A DNA stretch of 64,000 nucleotides from MPNO01 sp965200535 (GCA_965200535.1 CBDAUF010000001.1:1116001-1180000); one strand, 5' to 3'. Shown: positions 1 to 8,996, counted from the first letter of the stretch. Numbers and translations are program-made. Notes: generated by a model not told the origin, from the sequence alone.

Positions 1-152
1 ATGGCGGTTTCGTCGACCTCGCCGATGAAACGAAGCGTGATATGCAGGTTCTCCGACGGCACCCAGCGCGCGCGTTCGATCCCGCCGGCGAGCCCGGCGA
101 TACGCAGGCGGAGCTCTTCCGGAAGCTCCAGACCGAAAAACAGGCGAACCAT
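1..152 (-). CDS. thpR: RNA 2',3'-cyclic phosphodiesterase, 5' part only
   Basis: This is the first 50 codons of a gene that runs off the left edge, starting at the ATG at 152-150. The N-terminus reads MVRLFFGLELPEELR, and about residues 36-45 give HITLRFIGEV. This is the first of the two HxT/S motifs that form the active site of the LigT/2H phosphoesterase family, which hydrolyses 2',3'-cyclic phosphate RNA ends and was first described as a tRNA ligase. The second HxT motif would lie outside the window. The gene starts 22 nt after the FIST gene stop on the same strand, so the two are probably cotranscribed. The family call rests on one motif plus the N-terminal strand pattern. Confidence 0.8.
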   Translation of the reverse strand, partial: MVRLFFGLELPEELRLRIAGLAGGIERARWVPSENLHITLRFIGEVDETA

Positions 153-174
153 CGGTGCCGCTGCGTCGGGACTC

Positions 175-1302
175 CTAAAGGAGCAGGGTGAGAACGCCGG
201 TGTAGCTGTATAGCCGGTTGTTGGAAATCTCGCCGTTGGCGTAGAACCCGACGATCGGCACGTCTTCGCCCACCGCCCCGGCGACGGCCGTCATTTCCCG
301 GGATTTCCCGGCGAACAGGTTGGGGCCGCGGGCAACGCACGAGAAATAGAGCCCCGCGCGCGCCGCGCCGCCCGCCCGGTTGGTCACGTCGCCCAGCATG
401 CGCTCGAGATCGGTGAAGGCGCTCGGCCCGTCGCGGCGCACGAACAGGATCCGGTCGCCCGGCCTCAGACGCTCGCCGATGGAAAGCCAGCCGTTGCCGG
501 GGTCGATGCCCATCACGTTGCGCACCAGGTAATCGGCGGTATCGCCGCCGGCGATGGGAAGGGCGGCGTGGATATACCCGCCGACCCTCTCCAGATTGCG
601 CGCCAGCACCTCCCCGATATCCTCCTTGAACACGTCGAGCGCCGGCCGGCCGTTGAGCTCGTAGAGCACATTGTCGCGCGCCTTGGTCACGTCGTGCGCC
701 TCGCCGATCGGCGTGCAGCCCTGACTGAGTCCGGTCGCGACGCTCACGTCCTCGGCCAGCAGCACCCCGGAAAGGCCGCCCTCGACGATATCGCCGGCGA
801 CCTGGCTGAACGCGCCGCGCGACGCCGTGAGGCCGCCCACCAGGAAACACTCCGTGTCGTCGCAAAGGGAATCGATGATCGCCGGCAAATACTGGTTGCG
901 CGGGTCGCCGTGAACGACGCCGAGGGCCGGCCGGCGCCGCGCGGCCCAATCGCCGATATCCGCCGGGAGCGGCTCTCCGGGCCGCGAGATCGGCGGCACG
1001 ATCCGGTAGCTGTCCTCGGGGACGTCGCCGATCAGCACCGCCATGGCGGGGGTGTTGAAATACTCCCTGCCGCCGACGCAGACGCCGAATCCGATGGTGC
1101 CGACCCAGTCGGAAATGCCGGTCGCATGCCGGAGGCGGGCCAGAATCCGATCCAGGGAATCGGCCAGCATGTCGGTCAGATAGACGAAGCCCAGCGTCGC
1201 CTCGCGCGGTGCATCCAGCTGCTCGATGCAGCGGTCTGCGATGCTCTGCCATTCGCCGCCGCCGGCATGGCCGACGCGGAACCCTGGCCTGTGGATCGTC
1301 AT
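175..1302 (-). CDS. FIST (F-box and intracellular signal transduction) domain protein
   Basis: This 375-residue protein has a FIST_N-like first part (MTIHRPGF..., with DWVGTIGFGVCVGG) and a FIST_C-like end (GFYANGEISNNRLYSYTGVL). FIST proteins are thought to be small-ligand-binding sensory modules, often amino-acid related. Here the domain stands alone with no output domain, so any signalling partner is unknown. I chose the ATG at 1302 because GGGAG lies 6 nt upstream; an ATG two codons earlier (1308) is too close to it. The gene begins 14 nt after the esterase stop and is followed by thpR, giving a three-gene minus-strand run. It ends in a genuine TAG stop, which shows TAG is used normally for termination here. 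Confidence 0.8.
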   Translation of the reverse strand: MTIHRPGFRVGHAGGGEWQSIADRCIEQLDAPREATLGFVYLTDMLADSLDRILARLRHATGISDWVGTIGFGVCVGGREYFNTPAMAVLIGDVPEDSYRIVPPISRPGEPLPADIGDWAARRRPALGVVHGDPRNQYLPAIIDSLCDDTECFLVGGLTASRGAFSQVAGDIVEGGLSGVLLAEDVSVATGLSQGCTPIGEAHDVTKARDNVLYELNGRPALDVFKEDIGEVLARNLERVGGYIHAALPIAGGDTADYLVRNVMGIDPGNGWLSIGERLRPGDRILFVRRDGPSAFTDLERMLGDVTNRAGGAARAGLYFSCVARGPNLFAGKSREMTAVAGAVGEDVPIVGFYANGEISNNRLYSYTGVLTLLL

Positions 1303-1315
1303 CGGCATCTCCCGG

Positions 1316-1918
1316 TCACGGCAGCACCCCCATAACATAGGGCAGGATGCGCTCGACGATAACGGCGACCCCCTTTTCGTTGGGGTGGATTCCATCGGCC
1401 TGGTTGAGCTCGGGCTCGACCGCCACCCCATCGAGAAAGAACGGGTAGAGGCGCACACCGTGCTTTTCCGCGAGCCGCGGATAGATGCCGTCGAACGCCT
1501 CGCCGTATTCGCGGCCCAGATTGGGGGGCGCGTACATGCCGGCCAACAGAACCGGGATACCGCGCTGCGCCAGTTCCGTCAGGATGGCATCGAGGTTCCG
1601 GTATGTCGCGGCCGGATCGAGGCCGCGCAGCCCGTCGTTCGCGCCCAGCTCGACGATGGCGGCGTCCGGGCGCCCGGCGAGGGACCAGGCAAGCCGCGCC
1701 AGCCCGCCGGCGGACGTGTCGCCGGCGACGCCGGCAGCGAGCACGCGAACGCCTCTGCGTCCGGCGGCGCGGAGCGCCCGCTCGAGCTGGGCCGGGAAGG
1801 CGTCGTCGGCCGCCAGCCCCCAACCCGAGGTCAAGCTGTCGCCGAGCACGAGAAGCCTCGTCTCGTTCGCGGCAGCGGCCGGACTGCCCGCGATGCCCGC
1901 AACGCCCGCGACGCTCAC
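1316..1918 (-). CDS. tesA: SGNH/GDSL hydrolase (TesA-like arylesterase)
   Basis: The protein has the GDSL block VLGDSLTSGWGLAADD, the GAND block LGANDGLRG and the DGIHPN block with the catalytic Asp and His. These are the hallmarks of the multifunctional acyl-CoA thioesterase/arylesterase TesA. It is divergent from ybbA/ybbP, the classic tesA neighbourhood. The start is unresolved. I give the GTG at 1918, but a hydrophobic signal-peptide-like stretch (RRAALAVLLVSVAGVAGIAG... AAA) begins about 9 codons further upstream. Between 1918 and an ATG at 2113, which would overlap ybbA antisense, there is no in-frame ATG, GTG or TTG. The true start is either non-canonical or obscured by a sequence error. 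It is probably periplasmic. Confidence 0.8.
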   Translation of the reverse strand: MSVAGVAGIAGSPAAAANETRLLVLGDSLTSGWGLAADDAFPAQLERALRAAGRRGVRVLAAGVAGDTSAGGLARLAWSLAGRPDAAIVELGANDGLRGLDPAATYRNLDAILTELAQRGIPVLLAGMYAPPNLGREYGEAFDGIYPRLAEKHGVRLYPFFLDGVAVEPELNQADGIHPNEKGVAVIVERILPYVMGVLP

Positions 1919-2009
1919 GAGCAGAACCGCCAGCGCGGCGCGGCGCGGGATGTTGAAACCGCGCGCGGAACCGCCATATCGAACCCTGGACCCTGACCCG
2001 CCGCACGAG

Positions 2010-2726
2010 ATGCCCAGCGATACCTCTTCCTCTTCTCCGCCGCTCGTCCGCCTCGACAGGATAGAACTCAGCCTGGAAGGCGCGGCGGGCCGGGTCGATA
2101 TTCTTCGCGGCATCGATCTCTCCGTCGGGCGGGGTGAAACGATCAGTTTGGTCGGACCGTCGGGCTCCGGAAAAACCAGCCTGATGATGGTGATCGCCGG
2201 TCTCGAGCGACAGACCGGCGGCCGGGTGGAGATTGACGGGCACGATCTCGCCGCCCTCGACGAGAACGCGCTGGCCCGCCTCCGCCTGCAGTATATCGGC
2301 ATCGTCTTCCAGAACTTCCACCTCGTACCGACCATGACGGCGCTCGAGAACGTCGCCATCCCGCGCGAGCTGGACGGCAGCGGCGCCGCCTTCGCCCAGG
2401 CCGGGGAAGCCCTGGACCGGGTCGGCCTCGGGCATCGGCTCGGCCACTATCCGGGCCAGCTCTCGGGCGGCGAACAGCAGCGGGTCGCGCTCGCCCGCGC
2501 CTTCGTCAACACGCCGCCGCTGCTGCTCGCCGACGAACCGACCGGGAATCTCGACGGCGACACGGGGAACGCCGTGATCGAACTCCTGTTTTCGCTCGTG
2601 GCGGAGGCGGGGACGACGCTCCTGCTGGTCACCCACAACCCGGCGCTGGCGCGGCGCTGCGCGCGCGGACTGGTTCTTTCCGACGGACGGGTTGCCGCCG
2701 ATCGGGCGGCGGACGCGGTTTCGTGA
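2010..2726 (+). CDS. ybbA: ABC transporter ATP-binding protein, LolD/YbbA type
   Basis: This 238-residue single ABC ATPase has Walker A GPSGSGKTS near residue 50, signature LSGGEQQRVALARA near 146 and Walker B LLLADEPTGNLD near 166. The ADEPTGNLD form is typical of the LolD/MacB/FtsE group that drives type VII mechanotransmission exporters. It overlaps the permease gene by a GTGA junction (2723-2726), so the two are translationally coupled and form one transporter. Starting at the ATG at 2010 gives a normal family length; no strong SD is visible there. With the divergent esterase it reproduces the ybbA-ybbP-tesA context. The transported substrate is unknown for the family, with lipid or envelope roles usually suggested. 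Confidence 0.9.
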   Translation: MPSDTSSSSPPLVRLDRIELSLEGAAGRVDILRGIDLSVGRGETISLVGPSGSGKTSLMMVIAGLERQTGGRVEIDGHDLAALDENALARLRLQYIGIVFQNFHLVPTMTALENVAIPRELDGSGAAFAQAGEALDRVGLGHRLGHYPGQLSGGEQQRVALARAFVNTPPLLLADEPTGNLDGDTGNAVIELLFSLVAEAGTTLLLVTHNPALARRCARGLVLSDGRVAADRAADAVS

Positions 2727-5272
2727 CCGGAGCCTCGGCGGGCAACGGCGCGGCGGTCGCATTCCGGCTAGCCCTGCGCGAGCTGCGCGGCGGGTTTCGC
2801 GGGTTCCGGGTGTTCGTCGCCTGCCTGGCGGTCGGCGTCGGGGCCGTCGCCGCCGTGGGCTCGACCACAACCGCGATCCGCGCCGGCATCGACGCCAACG
2901 GACGCGAAACGCTGGGCGGCGACATCGCGGTCCGCAGCGTCCATCGCGACATCGGCGGCGAAGCGAGGCAATGGCTGGCGTCCTCCGGCGCGGTCTCGCG
3001 AACATTGCGCATGCGGGCGATGGCGCGGACCGCAGACGGCGGGTTGCGGGCGCTGATCGAACTCAAGGCGGTCGATGACGCATACCCGCTCTACGGGGCG
3101 TTCGCGCTGGCCTCCGGCCGGTCTCTCGATGACGCGCTGTCGCGGGGCGGGTCGGCGCTTCCCGGCGCGGTGGTCGAGGAACGATTGCTGCACCGCCTCG
3201 GCATTTCGGCCGGCGGGCGAATCCGCGTCGGCAGCGCCGATTACGAGATCCGGGGCATCATCGCCAGCGAGCCCGACCGGCTGGGCGACGGCGGGCTCAT
3301 CGGGCTTGGCCCCAAGGTGATCGTCTCCGCCGACAGCATGGCGGAAACCGGGCTGATTCGTCCGGGAAGCCTGGTCAGCTACCTGTACAAGATCCGCCTG
3401 GAACCGGGCGCCGACCCGAACGACTGGCGGGCCCGGCTCGACCGCCGCTTTCCCGATGCCGCATGGCGGGTGCGCGACCGCTCCAATGCCTCTCCGGCGG
3501 CCCGGCGCTTCGTCGAGGGGACGCAAGTGTTCCTCACCCTGATCGGCCTGACGGCGCTGCTTGTCGGGGGCGTCGGCGTGGGCAACGCCGTCAGCCATTA
3601 TCTGGCCGGCCGCATGGAGACCATCGCAACCCTCAAGTGCATCGGGACCCCCGGCCGGGTGATCTTCTCAGTCTACCTGCTCCAGATCCTGGCGATGGCG
3701 GCGATCGGGGTCGCGATAGGCCTGGTCCTCGGCGCGGCCGGCCCCCCGCTCGCCGGAGAAGCGATCGAGAGAGCGCTCGGTATCGAGGCGCAGTTCGGGA
3801 TCTACCCGGATGTGCTCGGCCGCGCCGCCGCTTTCGGCCTGCTCGTCGCCCTGGCGTTCTCGATCTGGCCGGTCGGGCGAGCCTGCGAGGTCCCCGCATC
3901 GGCGCTGTTCCGGGCGGCGATCGTCGAAGTCTCCGCCCTGCCCGGGCGGGCGCCCATTCTCGCGACCGCCGCGGTCGCGGCCGCGCTTGTCGCCCTCGTC
4001 CTGGCGACCGCAGGGGATCCGCGGGTCGCGCTCTGGTTCATCGGCGGTGTCGTCGGGGCGTTCGCGCTGTGCCGGGCCGCCGGCTACGGGCTCGAACGGG
4101 GCGCGGCCCGGTTCCGCCGGGTGCGGGGCGCCACGCTCCGCCTCGCGCTCGCCAATCTCCACCGCCCGGGCGGGCCGACGGCGAAGGTGGTGCTGTCGCT
4201 CGGGCTCGGCCTGGCAGTCCTCGTCGCCACGGTCTCGATCGAGGGCAATCTGCGCCAGCAGGTGGCGCACGGCCTGCCGGCCAATGCACCCGACTTCTAC
4301 TTCATCGACTTGCAACCGGACCAGGTCGGCGCGTTCGAGCGGATCGTGGAAGCCGTGCCGGGGACCAGCGGGCTCCGCCGGGTGCCGATGCTGCGCGGCC
4401 GGATCATCGAGATCGACGGCAGGAGCGCATCGGAAGCGGCGGTGGATCCGGACGCGCGGTGGCTGCTGCGCGGCGACCGCGGGCTGACATGGTCCGCCTC
4501 CCCGGTGCCGGATGCCCGGCTCGTGGACGGGCGCTGGTGGCCGGCCGACTATGCCGGCCCGCCGCTGATATCCCTGTCGGCGGAGGCCGCCCGGGGGCTC
4601 GGGGTGGGTGTCGGGGATACCCTCACCGTCGATGTTCTCGGCCGCGCGGTCACCGGGACGATCGCCAATACCCGGGAAGTGCGCTGGCGCTCGCTGAGCA
4701 TCAACTTCGTGATCGTGTTCTCGCCGGGCGTCATGGAGAGCGCGCCGCAAACGCACCTCGCGACCGTCAAGGCGTCGGGCGAGGCGCTCGCGCGCATCGA
4801 GTCGGCCGTGACCGACCGTTTTCCCAACGTGACCGCGATCCGTGTCCGCGAGGTGCTGGACCTGGTGCGCGGGATCCTGGACAACATCGGCAGCGCCGTC
4901 AGAACCGCATCCGCGGTGACCCTGGCCGCCGGCCTGCTGGTGCTCGCCGGCGCTGCCGCCGCAGGCCACCGGCGGCGGGTCTACGATTCCGTGGTCCTCA
5001 AGGTTCTGGGCGCCACCCGGGGGCGCATCCTGCAGGCCTACGCCATCGAATACGGGATACTCGGCGCCGTGACCGCGGTCGCCGCGGCGGGCATCGGCAC
5101 CCTCGCCGCCTGGGCTGCGGTTACCTTCATGATGGATTTCGAGTGGCTGTTCCAGCCGTGGATCATCCTCGCGACGGTCGCCGGCTCGGCGGCGGTGACG
5201 CTCGCCTTCGGGTTCGTCGGCACCTGGCGCGCGCTCGGCGACAAGGCGGCTCCGCTGCTGCGCAACGAGTAG
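2723..5272 (+). CDS. ybbP: FtsX-type ABC transporter permease (YbbP-like)
   Basis: This is an 849-residue membrane protein. It has an N-terminal TM segment (about residues 20-45) followed by a large MacB-PCD-like periplasmic domain, a first FtsX helical bundle (about 270-440), a second periplasmic domain and a C-terminal FtsX bundle (about 720-849). Two FtsX repeats in about 850 residues match YbbP. It starts at GTG within the ybbA stop (GTGA overlap). The partner is the ATPase just upstream. It is likely an inner-membrane exporter or envelope mechanotransmission complex of unknown substrate. It ends in TAG. Confidence 0.9.
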   Translation: MTGASAGNGAAVAFRLALRELRGGFRGFRVFVACLAVGVGAVAAVGSTTTAIRAGIDANGRETLGGDIAVRSVHRDIGGEARQWLASSGAVSRTLRMRAMARTADGGLRALIELKAVDDAYPLYGAFALASGRSLDDALSRGGSALPGAVVEERLLHRLGISAGGRIRVGSADYEIRGIIASEPDRLGDGGLIGLGPKVIVSADSMAETGLIRPGSLVSYLYKIRLEPGADPNDWRARLDRRFPDAAWRVRDRSNASPAARRFVEGTQVFLTLIGLTALLVGGVGVGNAVSHYLAGRMETIATLKCIGTPGRVIFSVYLLQILAMAAIGVAIGLVLGAAGPPLAGEAIERALGIEAQFGIYPDVLGRAAAFGLLVALAFSIWPVGRACEVPASALFRAAIVEVSALPGRAPILATAAVAAALVALVLATAGDPRVALWFIGGVVGAFALCRAAGYGLERGAARFRRVRGATLRLALANLHRPGGPTAKVVLSLGLGLAVLVATVSIEGNLRQQVAHGLPANAPDFYFIDLQPDQVGAFERIVEAVPGTSGLRRVPMLRGRIIEIDGRSASEAAVDPDARWLLRGDRGLTWSASPVPDARLVDGRWWPADYAGPPLISLSAEAARGLGVGVGDTLTVDVLGRAVTGTIANTREVRWRSLSINFVIVFSPGVMESAPQTHLATVKASGEALARIESAVTDRFPNVTAIRVREVLDLVRGILDNIGSAVRTASAVTLAAGLLVLAGAAAAGHRRRVYDSVVLKVLGATRGRILQAYAIEYGILGAVTAVAAAGIGTLAAWAAVTFMMDFEWLFQPWIILATVAGSAAVTLAFGFVGTWRALGDKAAPLLRNE

Positions 5273-5307
5273 CCGCGCCGCATGCGGCCGGCGGCAAAAC
5301 CGGACGC

Positions 5308-5337
5308 TTGATTTGCCGCCCCGCGCGGCCATATGTT
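5308..5337 (+). promoter_or_regulatory. possible sigma70 promoter for the BI-1 gene
   Basis: TTGATT at 5308-5313 and TATGTT at 5332-5337 are separated by 18 bp, 35 nt before the BI-1 ATG at 5373. The match is reasonable but not tested. Confidence 0.4.
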
Positions 5338-5372
5338 AGCCACCTTCAATCTCAGATCGGGAGAGGTTCCAC

Positions 5373-6083
5373 ATGGCGTTCGGATCGGAACGGGTGTTTG
5401 CGCGCCCGGCGCAGGTGCAAGAGGCGTTCGACGCCGGACTGCGTGCGCATATGCTCCGGGTCTACAACTACATGGCCTCGGGTCTCGCGTTGACCGGGAT
5501 CGTGGCCTACGCGATGGCTTTCTCCGGGCTGTACGCGCAGCTTGCCGCCACGCCGCTGATCTGGGTGGTGATGCTGGCGCCGCTCGGCTTCATCTTCTTC
5601 CTGAGCTTCAAGATCTCGACCATGCGCGCCTCGACGGCGCAGACGCTGTTCTGGGCGTTTGCCGGAGTGATGGGGCTTTCGATGGCGAGCATCCTGATCA
5701 CCTTCACGGGAGCGAGCGTGGCGCGGGTGTTCTTCATCACCGCGAGCACCTTTGCGGCGATGAGCCTCTGGGGTTACACCACCAAGCGCGATCTGTCGGG
5801 CATGGGTTCCTTCCTGATGATGGGCCTCATCGGCATCATCATCGCGGCGGTCGTCAACATGTTCATCGCCTCCAGCGCCCTCCATTTCGCGATCTCCGTG
5901 ATCGGCGTGATCGTCTTCGTGGGCCTGACCGCCTACGACACCCAGAAGATCAAGAACGAATATGCCGAGTATCACGATGCCGAGACCTCGTCCAAGCTCG
6001 CCATCATGGGCGCGCTCCGGCTCTATCTCGACTTCATCAACCTGTTCGTGATGCTGATGCACCTGATCGGGGACCGCCGCTAG
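5373..6083 (+). CDS. Bax inhibitor-1/YccA family membrane protein
   Basis: This 236-residue protein is almost entirely hydrophobic, with about seven TM helices (starting RVYNYMASGLALTGIVAYAMA), and ends in a charged C-terminal stretch containing TAYDTQKIKNEY. That stretch matches the YxTQxIK segment seen at the end of bacterial BI-1/YccA proteins. The family includes pH-sensitive calcium-leak channels (BsYetJ) and the FtsH modulator YccA. The start ATG has GGGAGAGG about 8 nt upstream. It appears monocistronic, with its own candidate promoter and a strong terminator behind it. Confidence 0.92.
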   Translation: MAFGSERVFARPAQVQEAFDAGLRAHMLRVYNYMASGLALTGIVAYAMAFSGLYAQLAATPLIWVVMLAPLGFIFFLSFKISTMRASTAQTLFWAFAGVMGLSMASILITFTGASVARVFFITASTFAAMSLWGYTTKRDLSGMGSFLMMGLIGIIIAAVVNMFIASSALHFAISVIGVIVFVGLTAYDTQKIKNEYAEYHDAETSSKLAIMGALRLYLDFINLFVMLMHLIGDRR

Positions 6084-6109
6084 CCGGCGCGGCATCGCGG
6101 TTGGTCGAC

Positions 6110-6134
6110 GGGGCGCCTTCGGGCGCCCCTTTTG
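6110..6134 (+). terminator. Rho-independent terminator after the BI-1 gene
   Basis: A perfect 8-bp stem GGGGCGCC/GGCGCCCC with a TTCG tetraloop (6118-6121) is followed by TTTT. It lies 27 nt after the BI-1 stop. Confidence 0.85.
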
Positions 6135-6205
6135 TCTGGCCCCGGCGAGGCCGGCCGGGAAATAATGATGGCCGCGGCGGAGACCGCGGCGCCGGGGAGG
6201 AAGCA

Positions 6206-7267
6206 ATGACGGGAACAGTCTATGTCGGCGCCGGACACTGGCAGGCGAGCGCTCCTGGCGTCCGCACGTGCGGCCTCTTCCGGCGGGTTCCGGGCGACGA
6301 TCTCTGGCGCCCGCTGACCCGCGGCCTCCCGGCCGACCCCGAGGTTCGCGCGATCGCGGTCCACCCCGACGATCCCGGGATCGTCTTCGCCGGAACGCAG
6401 GACGGGGTCTACCGCAGCGACGATGCGGGCGACACCTGGGCCTCGCTCGATCTCCCCGGCCCGCATCGGACCGTCTGGTCGATCGCCTTCGATCCGCACA
6501 CCCCGGAGACGATGTTTGTCGGCGTCGAAGGATTCGCCGTATGGCGCACGCGCGACGGCGGCGCAGCGTGGCAGCGGCTCGATGTGCCGACGCCGGCCGG
6601 CCTCCCGGAGATGCCGTTCCCGACGCGCGTGACCCGCATCGCCGTCGATCCCGGTGATGCGGACCGCGTCTATGCCGGCCTCGAAGTGCGCGGCGTGGTG
6701 CGCAGCCTCGACGGCGGCGACAGCTGGTCCGACGCGAGCGGCGACCTTCTCGCCCTCGCCGATCTCGAGGCGCACCTGCAAAGCGGGCTGCTCACCGGCG
6801 ATCCGCGCGAGGGCATGATGGACATTCACGCGCTCGCGGTCAGCCGCGCCGCCCCCGGCAGGGTCTATATGGCCAACCGCATGGGGCTGTTTCGCACCGA
6901 CGATACCGGAGAACACTGGTCGGAGATCGGGATCGGCCGTTTTTCGCCCCTGACCTACGCGCGCGACGTGTGCGTTTCCCCCCACCGCCCCGAACGACTC
7001 TTCGCCGCGCTCAGCCCCGCCTCGGTCAGCGACGAGGGCGCCCTTTGGTGCAGCGACGACGACGCCCGGACATGGCGGCGGTTCGATGCGGACCTGCCGA
7101 TCGGCTCGACCCTGATGACCGTCGCGGAGAGTCCGTCCGATCCGGCGCGGATCTATTGCGGGGCGAGGGGCGGACAGGTGTTCGGCACCGAGGATGCGGG
7201 CGCCACATGGCGCGACCTGACGCTGCCGGACGGCGTCTCGGGCATCTACGCGATGGCCTGCGCGTAG
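6206..7267 (+). CDS. BNR/VPS10-like beta-propeller protein
   Basis: This 353-residue protein is built of sialidase-type BNR repeats. Asp-box motifs occur as SDDAGDTW, TRDGGAAW, LDGGDSW, TDDTGEHW, SDDDARTW and TEDAGATW, each preceded by a strand such as VFAGTQDGVYR. The fold should be a six- or seven-bladed propeller. No signal peptide is visible. Similar proteins are annotated as exo-alpha-sialidase or photosystem-stability-like, but the repeat alone does not imply sialidase activity, so I assign no enzyme function. The ATG at 6206 has GGGGAGGAA just upstream. Confidence 0.8.
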   Translation: MTGTVYVGAGHWQASAPGVRTCGLFRRVPGDDLWRPLTRGLPADPEVRAIAVHPDDPGIVFAGTQDGVYRSDDAGDTWASLDLPGPHRTVWSIAFDPHTPETMFVGVEGFAVWRTRDGGAAWQRLDVPTPAGLPEMPFPTRVTRIAVDPGDADRVYAGLEVRGVVRSLDGGDSWSDASGDLLALADLEAHLQSGLLTGDPREGMMDIHALAVSRAAPGRVYMANRMGLFRTDDTGEHWSEIGIGRFSPLTYARDVCVSPHRPERLFAALSPASVSDEGALWCSDDDARTWRRFDADLPIGSTLMTVAESPSDPARIYCGARGGQVFGTEDAGATWRDLTLPDGVSGIYAMACA

Positions 7268-7295
7268 GCCGCGGCGATGCGGCAGGCGGAGGGGA

Positions 7296-7370
7296 TGGTG
7301 GGCGCGGCTGGGATTGAACCAGCGACCCCTACGATGTCAACGTAGTGCTCTCCCGCTGAGCTACGCGCCC
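7296..7370 (-). tRNA. tRNA-Val (anticodon GAC)
   Basis: Read on the minus strand, the 75 nt fold into a full cloverleaf: acceptor GGGCGCG/CGCGCCC, D stem GCTC/GAGC, anticodon stem CTACG/CGTAG with loop TTGACAT (anticodon GAC), T stem GCTGG/CCAGC with TTCAATC loop, discriminator A and encoded CCA at 7298-7296. Confidence 0.97.
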
Positions 7371-7497
7371 CGCCGCGAACGGTTCTATCGCCTCCGCCGC
7401 AGGCTTGGCAAGGGCGCCGGTCGGTTTCCCGAGCGGGCGGCGCGCGGCAACCGGCGCGGATGACAGGGCAGGGGCGATCGGCTACATCTCTCCGGCC

Positions 7498-8388
7498 ATG
7501 ACGACCCACGGGACTCCGCGCATCCAGGCTTCGGACCACCATGAAATCCTGTGGCCGGAAGAGCAGGTCGCGCCTGTCGTCCTGGCCTCGCCGCACAGCG
7601 GCGCCGTATACCCGGCGGACTTTGTCGCCTTCTCGCCGCTCGATCCGCTGGACCTCCGCCGGTCGGAGGACAGCTTCGTCGATGAGCTCTATCTGGGCAC
7701 CCAGGCGCTCGGCGTCCCCCTGTTGCGGGCCAGGTTTCCCCGCGCGTTCGTCGACGCCAACCGCGAGCCGTTCGAACTCGACCAGGAGATGTTCGAGGAC
7801 GCCCTGCCGCCCTACGCCAACGTCAATTCGAGCCGCGTGGCGGCGGGTCTCGGGACCATCGCGCGGGTGGTGGCAAACGGAAAGGAGATCTACGGCCGCA
7901 AGCTGCTGTTCGAAGAGGCCCTGCGCAGGATCGACGCCTGCTACCGCCCGTATCATGCCGCACTTCGCGGGTTGATCGACCGCACCCGCGACCGCTTCGG
8001 CCATTGCATCGTCCTCGACTGCCACTCCATGCCCTCGGTCGGCGCGCCGATGGACCCCGACGCCGGGCGCGGGCGCGCGGACTTCATCCTCGGCGACGGT
8101 TTCGGCACCACGTGCCAGGAGGCGATCGCCGCGACCGTGGAGCGCGCCCTGCAAGCGCACGGTTACAGGGTGACCCGCAACAAGCCGTTTGCCGGCGGCT
8201 ATACCACGCGGCATTACGGACGCCCGGACGAAGGCGTTCACGTGCTGCAGATCGAGATCAACCGCGCGCTCTACATGGACGAGGACAGGATCAAACGCCT
8301 CCCGGCGCTCGGGCGCATCGCCGGCCATATGACAGCGGTGACAGGGGCGCTGATCGGCTTGAGCCAGGTCGATCTGGCCGCCGAATGA
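7498..8388 (+). CDS. N-formylglutamate amidohydrolase family protein
   Basis: This 296-residue protein has the FGase signature: VVLASPHSGAVYP near the N-terminus, ANREPFELD, the HCIVLDCHSMPS segment and the end block FAGGYTTRHYG...VLQIEINRALYMDE. The family hydrolyses N-formyl-L-glutamate to glutamate and formate (HutG) or related N-formyl substrates. No hut genes are nearby, so the substrate is uncertain. The ATG at 7498 gives the family length. Its TGA overlaps the next gene's ATG (ATGA), so it is coupled to the acetyltransferase. Confidence 0.9.
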   Translation: MTTHGTPRIQASDHHEILWPEEQVAPVVLASPHSGAVYPADFVAFSPLDPLDLRRSEDSFVDELYLGTQALGVPLLRARFPRAFVDANREPFELDQEMFEDALPPYANVNSSRVAAGLGTIARVVANGKEIYGRKLLFEEALRRIDACYRPYHAALRGLIDRTRDRFGHCIVLDCHSMPSVGAPMDPDAGRGRADFILGDGFGTTCQEAIAATVERALQAHGYRVTRNKPFAGGYTTRHYGRPDEGVHVLQIEINRALYMDEDRIKRLPALGRIAGHMTAVTGALIGLSQVDLAAE

Positions 8389-8942
8389 ACGGCGCCGGAT
8401 ACGCCGCGCCGGAGATCGCCGTGCGCGACGCCTCGAGCGGCGACTTCGCGTCGATCGCCGCGATTTACAGCCGGCACGTCCGCTGCGGTACGGCATCTTT
8501 CGAGATCCAGCCGCCCGACGTCGGGACGCTGGTGGAGCGCTGGCGTGCGGTGACCGCGGACGGGCTGCCGTATCTGGCGGCGGAGATCGACGGCGCCGTT
8601 GTCGGCTTCGCCTACGCGACCCTGTACCGGCCGCGCCGCGCCTACCGTTTCACCGTCGAGCACTCGATCTACGTGCGCTACGGCGACGCGCGGAAGGGGA
8701 TTGGCCACCGCCTGATCGAGGTGTTGGTCGAGCGCTGCGCCGCCCTCGGCTACCGGCAGATGATCGCGGTCATCGGCGATTCGAACAACGAGGCCTCGAT
8801 CGGGTTTCACCGGCGCCACGGCTTCCGCCATGCCGGCACCCTGCCCTCGGTGGGCTACAAGTTCGACCGCTGGGTCGACAGCGTTCTCATGATCCGTCCG
8901 CTCGGCGACGGCAACCGCTCCGCGCCGTCCGGCCGGATGTGA
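8385..8942 (+). CDS. GNAT N-acetyltransferase, phosphinothricin/methionine-sulfoximine acetyltransferase type
   Basis: This 185-residue protein has the PAT arrangement: AIYSRHV...GTASFEIQPPD, AEIDGAVVGFAYATLYRPRRAYRFTVEHSIYV, an acetyl-CoA loop (ARKGIGHRLIEVLVE) and IAVIGDSNNEASIGFHRRHGF. The last motif is strongly conserved in PAT/MddA enzymes, which acetylate glutamate-analogue amines such as methionine sulfoximine. It is translationally coupled to the N-formylglutamate amidohydrolase, which fits a shared role with glutamate-like amines, though that link is inferred. Confidence 0.88.
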   Translation: MNGAGYAAPEIAVRDASSGDFASIAAIYSRHVRCGTASFEIQPPDVGTLVERWRAVTADGLPYLAAEIDGAVVGFAYATLYRPRRAYRFTVEHSIYVRYGDARKGIGHRLIEVLVERCAALGYRQMIAVIGDSNNEASIGFHRRHGFRHAGTLPSVGYKFDRWVDSVLMIRPLGDGNRSAPSGRM

Positions 8943-8974
8943 ACCGGGCCGGACACGGAGACCCGGACAAAAGA

Positions 8975-8996
8975 GTGGCCGCCCGAGGGCGGCCAC
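8975..8996. terminator. strong GC hairpin between convergent genes
   Basis: The 10-bp stem GTGGCCGCCC/GGGCGGCCAC lies between the convergent acetyltransferase and aquaporin genes. On the minus strand it is followed by TCTTTTG, and on the plus strand by CAGTTT, so it can serve both directions. A weaker 8-bp inverted repeat (9012-9019 with 9043-9050, CGTCCAAG/CTTGGACG) follows in the same 205-nt gap. Confidence 0.65.

Noticed and set aside
175..177. Genome-wide reassignment of TAG
   Set aside because: Several intact genes (FIST protein, ybbP-like permease, BI-1, class II aldolase, AAA ATPase) end at TAG at the normal family length.
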